Origin: Pseudomonas brassicacearum
GTDB taxonomy: Bacteria > Pseudomonadota > Gammaproteobacteria > Pseudomonadales > Pseudomonadaceae
DNA: 64,000 bases
Assembly: GCF_003732225.1 (NCBI RefSeq)
Contig: NZ_MOBJ01000009.1
Location: 310,001 to 374,000 of the forward strand
Direction: 5' to 3'
Below, one piece after another: positions 53,254 through 61,564 of the stretch (position 1 is its first letter; the number at the start of each line of letters is the position of its first letter). The position numbers and the translations under genes were made by a program. The notes below the pieces were generated by a model. It was not told the DNA's origin. It ran no database searches and saw only the letters and a program-made list of their open reading frames with translations.

Positions 53254-53976
53254 TCAGCAATTCTCGAGCGTGGCGCTGGCCAAACCGGGAAAGTCTGTAA
53301 TCAGGCTGTCAACGCCGAAATCAGCGAGCCTGCGCATCAGCGCAGGTTCGTTGACTGTCCATACCGACACATGCAGCCCTTGACGCTGCGCCTTCTGCAG
53401 GCGTTCCGGCGTACACAGGGTCCAGTTCAGCGCCAGGATCTCACAGCCATAACCCTGCGCGACCTTCAGCGGGTCGAGCCAGGCGTATTCGGCGACCAGT
53501 CCACGGGACACATCCGGCACCAGATCCACTGCGGCTTTCAGCACTTCGCGCGAGCTCGAGGTGATGGTGACCTTGTCCAGCAAGCCGAAACGTTGCGCCA
53601 TTTCGCGAATCGCCAGCACGGTGGTCGCGGCGCGGGTGCGTGAAGCGCTTTTGACTTCGAGTTGCCAGTGCTCGAAATCGCATTTTTCGAACAATTCTTC
53701 CAGCGTCGGAATCGGGCAGGGCTTGATCCAGCCCGGGCCGCCCTTGCGTGCGTCATAGGTCGCAAGCTCCGCCGCCGAATGCTCGACCACCTTGCCGCGC
53801 CGCTCGGTGGTGCGCTTGAGTGTCGGGTCGTGGATGACCATCAACTCGCCGTCCATGGACAGGTGCAGGTCCAGTTCGCAGCGGCGTACGCCGTGCTTGA
53901 GGCATTGCTGGAAACTGGTCAGGGTGTTTTCCGGTGCTTCGCCTTTGGCGCCGCGGTGGCCGTAGATTAGGGTCAC
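53254..53976 (-). CDS. Glycerophosphodiester phosphodiesterase
   Basis: 240 residues. GDPD motifs: YGHRGAKGEAPENTLTSF at the start with the catalytic His and Glu, CELDLHLSMDGELMVIHDPTLKRTT with the second His, and a C-terminal VWTVNEPALMRRLADFGVDSLITDFP. No signal peptide, so the cytoplasmic UgpQ type is more likely than the periplasmic GlpQ type. It releases glycerol-3-phosphate from deacylated phospholipids. It shares orientation with the PilZ gene 13 bp upstream. Confidence 0.93.
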   Translation of the reverse strand: MTLIYGHRGAKGEAPENTLTSFQQCLKHGVRRCELDLHLSMDGELMVIHDPTLKRTTERRGKVVEHSAAELATYDARKGGPGWIKPCPIPTLEELFEKCDFEHWQLEVKSASRTRAATTVLAIREMAQRFGLLDKVTITSSSREVLKAAVDLVPDVSRGLVAEYAWLDPLKVAQGYGCEILALNWTLCTPERLQKAQRQGLHVSVWTVNEPALMRRLADFGVDSLITDFPGLASATLENC

Positions 53977-53989
53977 GGTTCTTCCTTAA

Positions 53990-54574
53990 TTAATTGCCTG
54001 ATTCGTTTTGCTCGCGTGCAAGACGTCGATCATGGGCCTGTCTCTGCAAGATATAGCGGGCCAACAGCTGTCGTTGCGCATCGGTCAGGGCTTCGAACTC
54101 GGTGCCGATTGCAAAGGTGCCGAAGCTTTCCGGTTCACAGTGAGTGATCTTGGCTCGCAACAGCAGGCCCAGCGCTTGCGGCATCAGCAACAGCTTGATC
54201 GCCACATGGCTACCGGCCGGGTAGGCGACGTGGTGCTCGAACTCGATACCGCCTTCCGACAGCACCACGTGCTGCGGTTCACCGAACTTGCCGAGCACGG
54301 TTTGTGCCACGACCTGGCTCAGCAGGTCGATGCGCTTGTTCATTACCTTCAGATAGTTGGCGGTGTTTCGATCCCGCTCACTGATCTGGCGCAGCAAGTG
54401 CTGCGACTCGAATTCGCTCAGGTGCAGTTCGCTGAGCAGGTTGAACAGCGGGGAAGCATCCTGCAACACTTCCTGGCCTGCGGCTTCGGGGGCAGACAGG
54501 GGCCGAATTTCCAGTGCGATCGTGTCCTCGATACGGTAGTATTCGCGGCGATCTTCTTCATCTAATGTCGACAT
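53990..54574 (-). CDS. PilZ-domain protein (YcgR/PA2989-like)
   Basis: 194 residues. The N-terminus DRREYYRIEDTIALEIRPL has Arg10-x-x-x-Arg14, the RxxxR motif. A helical middle (residues 40-95) precedes a beta-rich part where the second motif reads VLSEGGIEF, so the Asp/Asn of DxSxxG is replaced. It is a probable c-di-GMP-related adaptor of the PA2989 type; the changed second motif leaves binding strength uncertain. It is divergent from lolC and 13 bp upstream of the GDPD gene. Confidence 0.75.
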   Translation of the reverse strand: MSTLDEEDRREYYRIEDTIALEIRPLSAPEAAGQEVLQDASPLFNLLSELHLSEFESQHLLRQISERDRNTANYLKVMNKRIDLLSQVVAQTVLGKFGEPQHVVLSEGGIEFEHHVAYPAGSHVAIKLLLMPQALGLLLRAKITHCEPESFGTFAIGTEFEALTDAQRQLLARYILQRQAHDRRLAREQNESGN

Positions 54575-54668
54575 GGCGAACCCATGGTAGCGGCGGTGGT
54601 CTGAGTGTAAAGCTGGTTATCGACCCCCGCCACAAGGACGTTCCTTTTCCCTCCGAACAAGCCCCGAC

Positions 54669-55919
54669 ATGTTCAGACCTCTCTTCGTATTTATCGGCAC
54701 GCGTTATACCCGTGCAAAGCGTCGCAATCATTTTGTGTCGTTCATTTCCCTGACCTCGATGATCGGGCTCGCCCTTGGCGTGGTCGTGATGATCGTGGTG
54801 CTATCGGTGATGAACGGCTTCGATCATGAGATGCGCACCCGCGTGCTGGGCATGGTGCCCCACGCGACCATCGAGTCCGGTGAGCCCATCAGCGACTGGC
54901 AAAGCCTGGCCGCCAAGGTCCAGCAGAACCCGCAGGTGGTGGCGGTTGCGCCGTTCACCCAGATGCAGGGTTTGCTGACCAACAACGGTCAGGTGCAGAA
55001 AGTCCTGCTTAATGCCGTCGACCCGGCTCAGGAGCGCAAAGTCTCGATCATCGACAACTTCATGACGCTGGGCAAACTCGACGACTTGTCGCCGGGCAGC
55101 TTCGGCATCGTGATCGGTGACAAGGCCGCGACCAAACTCGGCGTCGGGCTCGGTGACAAGCTGACTTTCGTCGCCCCGGAGGTCACTGTGACCCCGGCCG
55201 GGATGTTCCCGCGGATGAAGCGCTTCACCGTGGTCGGCATCTTCCATGTCGGCGCCGGTGAGCTGGACGGCTATCTGGGCCTGACCAATCTTGATGACCT
55301 GGCACGTCTGCATCGCTGGAAGCCGGACCAGGTCCAGGGCTTGCGGTTGAAGTTCGACGATTTGTTCCAGGCGCCGCGTACCGCATGGAATATTGCTCAG
55401 GATCTGGGTGAGAACCATTACTACGCCCGCGACTGGACCCGCACCCACGGCAATCTGTATCAGGCGATCCGTATGGAAAAAGCCATGATCGGCCTGCTGT
55501 TGCTGCTGATCGTTGCAGTCGCTGCGTTCAACATCATTTCCACGCTGGTGATGGTGGTGAACGACAAGAAGGGCGACATCGCGATCCTGCGGACCCTCGG
55601 TTCCACGCCGGGTCAGATCATGGCGATCTTCATGGTCCAGGGCACGGTGATCGGCGTGGTCGGCACGGCAATCGGTGCGGTGGTCGGGATGTTCGCCGCG
55701 CTGAATGTCAGCGCCGCGATTTCCGTCCTCGAAGGCCTGATCGGGCACAAATTCCTTAACGCCGATGTGTACTTCATCGACTACCTGCCGTCGCAACTGA
55801 TGGCTGAAGACGTGTTGATGGTCTGCGGCGCGGCGTTGGTCCTGAGTTTCCTCGCCACCCTGTATCCAGCCTGGCGTGCTGCGCGCACCCAGCCTGCGGA
55901 GGCGCTACGTTATGAGTGA
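54669..55919 (+). CDS. lolC: Lipoprotein-releasing system permease LolC
   Basis: 416 residues. It starts with the family motif FIGTRYTRAKRRNHFVSFIS, has one N-terminal helix (about 25-45), a large periplasmic domain of about 200 residues and three C-terminal helices of the MacB/FtsX permease type (GLLLLLIVAVAAFNIISTLVM, LRTLGSTPGQIMAIF). With LolD and LolE it extracts outer-membrane lipoproteins from the inner membrane and hands them to LolA. Its end overlaps lolD. Confidence 0.92.
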   Translation: MFRPLFVFIGTRYTRAKRRNHFVSFISLTSMIGLALGVVVMIVVLSVMNGFDHEMRTRVLGMVPHATIESGEPISDWQSLAAKVQQNPQVVAVAPFTQMQGLLTNNGQVQKVLLNAVDPAQERKVSIIDNFMTLGKLDDLSPGSFGIVIGDKAATKLGVGLGDKLTFVAPEVTVTPAGMFPRMKRFTVVGIFHVGAGELDGYLGLTNLDDLARLHRWKPDQVQGLRLKFDDLFQAPRTAWNIAQDLGENHYYARDWTRTHGNLYQAIRMEKAMIGLLLLLIVAVAAFNIISTLVMVVNDKKGDIAILRTLGSTPGQIMAIFMVQGTVIGVVGTAIGAVVGMFAALNVSAAISVLEGLIGHKFLNADVYFIDYLPSQLMAEDVLMVCGAALVLSFLATLYPAWRAARTQPAEALRYE

Positions 55920-56610
55920 TTTGGGTATGAGTACTAAAGCAGTCTTGAGTTGCCGCGATCTGGGTAAATCCTATGAGGAAGGCCCGGAGTCGGTGGTGGT
56001 GTTGTCCGGTTTGCAGCTGGAGCTGCATCCGGGTGAGCGCGTGGCGATTGTCGGTACCTCCGGTTCCGGCAAGAGTACCTTGCTCAACCTGCTCGGCGGC
56101 CTCGATACGCCGACCAAGGGCAGCGTCTGGCTGGCCGGTGAAGAGCTGTCGGCGCTCAATGAAAAGGCCCGGGGCTTGTTGCGTAACCGCTCGCTGGGCT
56201 TCGTTTATCAGTTCCACCACTTGTTGCCCGAGTTCACCGCGCTGGAAAACGTCTGCATGCCGCTGTTGATCGGCCGCACCGCGATCCCGGAAGCCCGTCA
56301 GCGCGCCACGGCCTTGCTGGAGCGGGTAGGGCTGGGCCATCGTCTGGAACACAAACCAGCCGAACTGTCCGGTGGCGAACGTCAGCGCGTGGCCATCGCC
56401 CGGGCGCTGGTGAACAAGCCAGGGCTGGTGATGCTCGATGAGCCGACCGGCAACCTCGACTCCCACACCGCCCAGGGCATTCAGGATTTGATGCTGGAAC
56501 TCAGCACCTCGATGCGCACCGCGTTCCTGGTGGTGACTCACGACATGAACCTGGCTCGCCAGATGGATCGCGTCCTGCACCTGCAGGAAGGTCGCCTGAC
56601 GCCCATCTGA
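55912..56610 (+). CDS. lolD: Lipoprotein-releasing system ATPase LolD
   Basis: 232 residues; the ATG at 55912 overlaps the lolC stop (ATGAGTGA). Walker A GTSGSGKST, Q-loop FVYQFHHLLPEF typical of LolD, signature LSGGERQRVAIARAL, Walker B LVMLDEPTGNLD and the H-loop VVTHD. It powers the LolCE permeases encoded on either side. Confidence 0.96.
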   Translation: MSDLGMSTKAVLSCRDLGKSYEEGPESVVVLSGLQLELHPGERVAIVGTSGSGKSTLLNLLGGLDTPTKGSVWLAGEELSALNEKARGLLRNRSLGFVYQFHHLLPEFTALENVCMPLLIGRTAIPEARQRATALLERVGLGHRLEHKPAELSGGERQRVAIARALVNKPGLVMLDEPTGNLDSHTAQGIQDLMLELSTSMRTAFLVVTHDMNLARQMDRVLHLQEGRLTPI

Positions 56611-56676
56611 TTGGCCGAAACCCGGTACGACTGAAAAACGTGTCGGGTCTTTTATTTTTATACGGTGCCCCAGCGA

Positions 56677-57921
56677 ATGTTCAGACCGTTATCGATCTTT
56701 ATCGGCACGCGCTATACCCGCGCCAAGCGCCGCAATCGCTTTGTTTCGTTTATCTCGATGACCTCGATGATCGGCCTCGCCCTGGGCGTGCTGGCGATGA
56801 TCGTGGTGCTGTCGGTGATGAACGGCTTCCAGCGCGAAATGAGCTCGCGCATCCTCGGCATGGTGCCCCACGCGACCATCGTTGGCGTCAAGCCGATCGA
56901 CGATTGGCAACCCGTTGCGGCCGCCGCCATGAAGAACCCTGAAGTGGCAGCCGCCGTGCCGTTCACCGAGATGGAAGGCATGCTGTCGTACAAGGGCTCG
57001 ATGCAGCCGATCCAGATCAGCGGCGTTGATCCGGCGCAGGAAGGCAAGGTGTCCATCGTCGCCCAGCACATTGTGCAGGGGCGTCTGGAGGACCTGAAGC
57101 CGGGCGAGTTCGGGGTGGTGGTCGGTGAAATCACTGCACGGCGTTTTCGCTTGAACGTCGGCGACAAAATTACCCTGATCGTGCCGGAAGTCAGCACGGC
57201 GCCGGGCGGCATCACGCCGCGCATGCAGCGGCTGAACGTGGTCGGCGTGTTCAAGGTTGGTGCCGAACTCGACGGCTCGATGGCGCTGATTCATGTCGCC
57301 GATGCGGCGCAAATGCAGCATTGGGAACCGAATCAGGTGCAAAGCGTGCGCCTGGCGGTGAAAGACCTGTACGCCGCACCCAAGGTCTCGTCAGACATCG
57401 CTGGTGGCCTGGGCGCCGACTTCAAGGCCGACGACTGGACCCACACTCAGGGCAGTCTGTTCAGCGCCATGAAAATGGAAAAAACCATGATCGGCCTGTT
57501 GCTGCTGATGATCGTGGCGGTCGCTGCGTTCAACATCATCGCCACCCTGATCATGGTGGTGAACGACAAGGGCGCCGACATCGCGATCCTGCGGACCATC
57601 GGTGCCACGCCTCGGCAGATCATGGCGATCTTCATGGTTCAGGGTACGGTGATCGGTATCGTCGGCACGCTGATTGGCGGCGTCCTCGGGGTGATCGCCG
57701 CGTTGAACGTGAGTGAGCTGGTGGGCTGGCTGGAGCGGGTGACCGGGCAGCATATCTTCAGTTCCGACGTGTACTTCGTCAGCAACCTGCCATCGGAGCT
57801 GCAGGGCGGTGATGTGCTGCTGATCTGCTCGGCGGGCTTCATTATGAGCTTCCTGGCCACGGTATACCCAGCCTGGCGCGCAGCGAAGATCGAGCCGGCG
57901 ACCGCGTTGCGCTATTCGTAA
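56677..57921 (+). CDS. lolE: Lipoprotein-releasing system permease LolE
   Basis: 414 residues from the ATG at 56677; a GTG four codons upstream is less likely. The same architecture as LolC and nearly the same beginning (MFRPLSIFIGTRYTRAKRRN), so the two are clear paralogues flanking lolD. The periplasmic domain differs most. Separation from lolD is about 65 bp, still within one operon. Confidence 0.92.
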   Translation: MFRPLSIFIGTRYTRAKRRNRFVSFISMTSMIGLALGVLAMIVVLSVMNGFQREMSSRILGMVPHATIVGVKPIDDWQPVAAAAMKNPEVAAAVPFTEMEGMLSYKGSMQPIQISGVDPAQEGKVSIVAQHIVQGRLEDLKPGEFGVVVGEITARRFRLNVGDKITLIVPEVSTAPGGITPRMQRLNVVGVFKVGAELDGSMALIHVADAAQMQHWEPNQVQSVRLAVKDLYAAPKVSSDIAGGLGADFKADDWTHTQGSLFSAMKMEKTMIGLLLLMIVAVAAFNIIATLIMVVNDKGADIAILRTIGATPRQIMAIFMVQGTVIGIVGTLIGGVLGVIAALNVSELVGWLERVTGQHIFSSDVYFVSNLPSELQGGDVLLICSAGFIMSFLATVYPAWRAAKIEPATALRYS

Positions 57922-57983
57922 TCGTCAACGCGCCCTGTGCGCAGACGCGGGTTTGCCCGCGTCTGCACCGGGATCTACATCTC

Positions 57984-58796
57984 TCAGCTCAGTTCAAGCC
58001 AGATCGGCGCATGGTCCGAGGGTTTTTCCATGCCGCGCAGTTCGTAGTCGACCCCGGCCGCCTTGACCCGTGGCAATAACCCTTGGGACGCCATGATCAA
58101 GTCGATGCGCAGGCCGCGCTTGGGCTCGTCTTCAAAACCGCGACTGCGGTAGTCGAACCAGCTGAAGCGATCCGTTACGTCCGGGTTCAGGTGCCGGAAA
58201 CTGTCCACCAGGCCCCAGTTCTTCAAGCGGGCCATCCATTCGCGCTCTTCCGGCAAGAAGCTGCATTTGCCGGTTTTCAGCCAGCGCTTCATGTTGTCCG
58301 GGCCGATGCCGATGTCGCAATCTTCCGGGGAAATGTTCACATCGCCCATTACCACCAGCGGCTGGTCATTGCGAAATTGGCTTTCGAGCAGCGTCTGCAA
58401 GTCGTTGTAGAAGCGCTCCTTGGCCGGGAACTTGGTCGGATGGTCGCGGTTTTCACCTTGTGGGAAATAGCCGTTCATGATGGTCACCGGCACGCCGTTG
58501 GCATCGGCGAATGTGCCCCAGATGAAGCGGCGCTGGGCGTCTTCTTCATCGCTGGCAAAACCTTTGTGCAGCGCGAGCGGCTCCTGACGTGACAGCAGGG
58601 CGACGCCGTAATGACCTTTTTGGCCGTGGTAATACACGTGATAGCCCAGCGCCTGAACCTCGGCGAGCGGAAACTGGTCGTCGTGCACCTTGGTTTCCTG
58701 CAAACCGATGACGTCCGGCTGGTGCTTCTCGATCAGTGCCGCCAGTTGATGGGGGCGGGCGCGCAGGCCATTGATGTTGAACGAGACGATCTTCAT
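57984..58796 (-). CDS. xthA: Exodeoxyribonuclease III
   Basis: 270 residues from the ATG at 58796 (conserved start MKIVSFNINGLRARPHQL). Catalytic motifs: LQETKVHDDQF with the metal-binding Glu, VVMGDVNISPEDCDIG, FSWFDYRS and the terminal SDHAPIWLEL. It is the AP endonuclease and 3'-5' exonuclease of base-excision repair. Monocistronic, divergent from the GNAT gene. Confidence 0.96.
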   Translation of the reverse strand: MKIVSFNINGLRARPHQLAALIEKHQPDVIGLQETKVHDDQFPLAEVQALGYHVYYHGQKGHYGVALLSRQEPLALHKGFASDEEDAQRRFIWGTFADANGVPVTIMNGYFPQGENRDHPTKFPAKERFYNDLQTLLESQFRNDQPLVVMGDVNISPEDCDIGIGPDNMKRWLKTGKCSFLPEEREWMARLKNWGLVDSFRHLNPDVTDRFSWFDYRSRGFEDEPKRGLRIDLIMASQGLLPRVKAAGVDYELRGMEKPSDHAPIWLELS

Positions 58797-58930
58797 GGTC
58801 GACAGTCCTGGCAAAACTGCGATGCTAGCTGACATGCAGGACGGGGGCCAGCGTGGCGGTAGGTCAGATGCACTGCTAATGTCCTTTAGTGTGGGAACGA
58901 TCACCGCTGTAGCGGGTTCGTACTAGCCCT

Positions 58931-59077
58931 TGTAGCAGCTGCCGAGCCTGCGAGGCTGCGTTCGGGGACGAAGTCCTCGCAAATCCTGAATTCACGTTTT
59001 ACCTGGAAAAACACGCTGCCCGATTCAACGACTGCTTCGCAGCCGAACGCAGCCTCACAGGCTCGGCAGCTGCTACA
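58931..59077. repeat. Long inverted repeat, TGTAGCAGCTGCCGAGCCTG family
   Basis: TGTAGCAGCTGCCGAGCCTG, then GCGAGGCTGCGTTCGG, is mirrored by CCGAACGCAGCCTCACAGG and CTCGGCAGCTGCTACA 90 bp later. It is a third REP family, different from the other two, placed between divergent xthA and the GNAT gene. Confidence 0.87.
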
Positions 59078-59120
59078 TGAGCAGTCCTGTACCGCATTTT
59101 AATGGGGGAGATAGACCGTC

Positions 59121-59771
59121 ATGCCTGAAACCTCTAACGCGATTGCCGACGTTCATAGTCTCGACAGTGGCTATTCGCACGAAGCACGCTCCTTGCTGTA
59201 CCACGCCTATCGACACGAGCCGACTTTCAAGTTTCTGTTCGAGGCCGAGCGCCCTGGCTACGAGCACCGGATCCGGGCCACGGTACGCGAACTGGTCGAA
59301 CAGCATTTTGTGCAGGAGTTGCCGGCGATCGGTCTGCTGGTCAATGACCGGCTGATCGGCATTGCGCTGATCGCGCCGCCGCAACGTCGCCTGGGCATCA
59401 CCGAGAGTTGGGCATGGCGCTTGCGGATGGTGCTCAGCACCGGATTGCGTTGCACCCGACGTTATCTTGAGTATCACGCGGCGGTGGCGGCCTGCCTGCC
59501 ATCGGACTCGGTGCATGTTCTGCCGTTGCTGGGGATTCATCCGGAATTTCAGGGCCAGCACTTTGGCGAGCAGTTGCTCGAAGCCGTGCATAACTGGTGC
59601 GCGGTCGATGAGCATTCCCAAGGGGTAGTACTCGACACCGGAAATCCGCGTTATCTGGAGTTCTATAAACGTCAGGGTTATGAGGAGATTGGTGAGGTGG
59701 CTGTAGGACCGGTTCTCGAACACGTGTTTTTCCACGCCAATCCTCAGGTGTTACATAGCGCAACAGGTTGA
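59121..59771 (+). CDS. GNAT-family N-acetyltransferase
   Basis: 216 residues, with GGGGGAGATAG before the ATG. The acetyl-CoA site is in VLPLLGIHPEFQGQHFGEQLLEAV (Q-x-x-G-x-G/A type), followed by LDTGNPRYLEFYKRQGYEEIGEV, the usual C-terminal GNAT strand and helix. Substrate unknown. The same gene lies between xthA and tamA in P. aeruginosa (PA2544). Confidence 0.88.
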   Translation: MPETSNAIADVHSLDSGYSHEARSLLYHAYRHEPTFKFLFEAERPGYEHRIRATVRELVEQHFVQELPAIGLLVNDRLIGIALIAPPQRRLGITESWAWRLRMVLSTGLRCTRRYLEYHAAVAACLPSDSVHVLPLLGIHPEFQGQHFGEQLLEAVHNWCAVDEHSQGVVLDTGNPRYLEFYKRQGYEEIGEVAVGPVLEHVFFHANPQVLHSATG

Positions 59772-59836
59772 GGTCGAACTATTGTTCAGATTGTTCGCTC
59801 TATCACGCTCCCACGCTCGTGATAGCATCCGCGCCT

Positions 59837-61564
59837 ATGAAGTTTCCAGGAAGATTTACCAGCGGTTTGCTCGTGCTGTTCAGCAGCGTAGCGGCCCTGG
59901 CGCAAAGTGAATTGGACGTCAGGATCAAACCGTCCAACGATGAACTGAAGGCCAATATAGAGGGCTATATCGGCAGCCTCGGCGATCGCGATGAAGAAGC
60001 CCTGTTGCGCTTTCGTCGTGGCGTCGAAGAGCAGGCACGCAAGGCCGCCCAGGCCTTGGGTTATTACCAGCCCCATATAGAAAGCGAAGTCAAAAACGGC
60101 AAGTCTCCACGGTTGGTGTTGAACATCGATCCCGGCGAGCCGGTGCGTTTGCGCAACGTGACCATTCGTGTCGATGGTCCGGCTGCCGCCCTCAAATCCT
60201 TTCGTGTGCCCAAGAGCGATCTGCTCAAATCCGGGGCCGTGCTCAATCACGGCCATTACGAAGACGCCAAGCGGCTGATCCAGAATCAGGCTTCGCGCTT
60301 CGGCTTTTTCAGTGGGCGCTTTACCCGCCAGAAGTTGTTGGTCGACCCGCGTGCCGGTGTCGCGGACATCGAGCTGATTTACGACAGCGGCCCGCGTTAT
60401 GCCTTGGGCAAGGTCAGTTTTACTGGCGATACCCCATTCGACGAAGACCTGCTGCAACGCATGGTGCCGTTCAAGAGCGGCGCCCCGTATGATTCCGAAC
60501 TGATCGCCGAACTCAATCAGGCGTTGCAAACGAGCGGTTATTTCGACGCGGTGCGGGTGGATGCGGCACCGACTGCTGCGGCCAACGAGGTGATTCCGGT
60601 GGCGGTCAAACTCGACACGCGCAAGCCGCGCACCATGGGCCTGGGCTTGGGGTTTTCCACCGACGTCGGGCCACGGGCCAAGGCCAACTGGACCCGGCAC
60701 TGGGTCAATGCGCAAGGCCACAGTTATGGCTGGGAAGCGGAAGTCTCGGCGCCACGGCAGAACGTCGGCCTCTGGTACGACGTGCCATTGGATCCGCCGC
60801 TGACCGACAAACTGCGCTTTGCCGGTGGTTATCAATATGAAGAGCTGGCCAATACCGACAGCTTGAGCAAGTTGCTGACCCTGGGCCCTGAATGGCACAG
60901 CAAGTTGCCCAGCGGCTGGCAGCGGGTGATTTCGTTGAAATGGCAGCGTGAGGAATACCGCCTCGGCGACGATTCGGGCCTGAGTACCTTGCTGATGCCC
61001 GGCATCAGTTATTCCTATCTGCGCAGCGACAACCGCATCGACCCGCACAACGGTTATCGCCTGCAATTCGAGAGCAAGGTGGCCAAGGAAGGGTTGGGTT
61101 CGGACACCAACGTGGTGTATGGCACCGCGTTGATCAAAGGCATCACCACGGTGTGGGACAACCATCGGTTCCTCGCTCGCGCGCAGTTCGGTGGCAGTGC
61201 CACCAATGGCTATCGAACCATTCCACCGTCATTGCGCTTCTTCGCCGGTGGCGATCAGAGCGTGCGCGGTTACGACTATCAGAGCCTGTCCCCGGTAAAC
61301 TCCGCCGGCGACCGCGTGGGTGGGCGTTACATGGTGGCTGGCAGTGTCGAGTATCAATATTCCATCGCCGAAAAATGGCGGATCGCAACCTTCGTCGATC
61401 AGGGCAACTCGTTTAACACGCTGGAGCTGCCGAGCCTTAAGACCGGGGTCGGTATCGGCGTGCGTTGGGTTTCGCCGGTCGGGCCGATTCGCCTCGACCT
61501 GGCCCATGCGCTGGATGAACCCGGTGGTATTCGTTTGCACTTTTCCATGGGGCCTGAGCTGTGA
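59837..61564 (+). CDS. tamA: Translocation and assembly module subunit TamA
   Basis: 575 residues from the ATG at 59837. A signal peptide ends ALA-QS. Three POTRA-like domains fill residues 25-265 (KANIEGYIGSLGDRDEE, VRLRNVTIRVDG, YALGKVSFTGDTPFDE). The C-terminal Omp85 barrel includes FFAGGDQSVRGYDYQSLSP, the conserved VRGY motif of loop 6. TamA is the outer-membrane partner of TamB in lipid transport and autotransporter assembly. The stop overlaps the tamB start. Confidence 0.94.
   Translation: MKFPGRFTSGLLVLFSSVAALAQSELDVRIKPSNDELKANIEGYIGSLGDRDEEALLRFRRGVEEQARKAAQALGYYQPHIESEVKNGKSPRLVLNIDPGEPVRLRNVTIRVDGPAAALKSFRVPKSDLLKSGAVLNHGHYEDAKRLIQNQASRFGFFSGRFTRQKLLVDPRAGVADIELIYDSGPRYALGKVSFTGDTPFDEDLLQRMVPFKSGAPYDSELIAELNQALQTSGYFDAVRVDAAPTAAANEVIPVAVKLDTRKPRTMGLGLGFSTDVGPRAKANWTRHWVNAQGHSYGWEAEVSAPRQNVGLWYDVPLDPPLTDKLRFAGGYQYEELANTDSLSKLLTLGPEWHSKLPSGWQRVISLKWQREEYRLGDDSGLSTLLMPGISYSYLRSDNRIDPHNGYRLQFESKVAKEGLGSDTNVVYGTALIKGITTVWDNHRFLARAQFGGSATNGYRTIPPSLRFFAGGDQSVRGYDYQSLSPVNSAGDRVGGRYMVAGSVEYQYSIAEKWRIATFVDQGNSFNTLELPSLKTGVGIGVRWVSPVGPIRLDLAHALDEPGGIRLHFSMGPEL

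Noticed and set aside
54669..57921. Tandem duplication artefact of lolC and lolE
   Set aside because: The two permeases are similar but clearly diverged in the periplasmic domain and flank lolD, the normal gamma-proteobacterial lolCDE layout.
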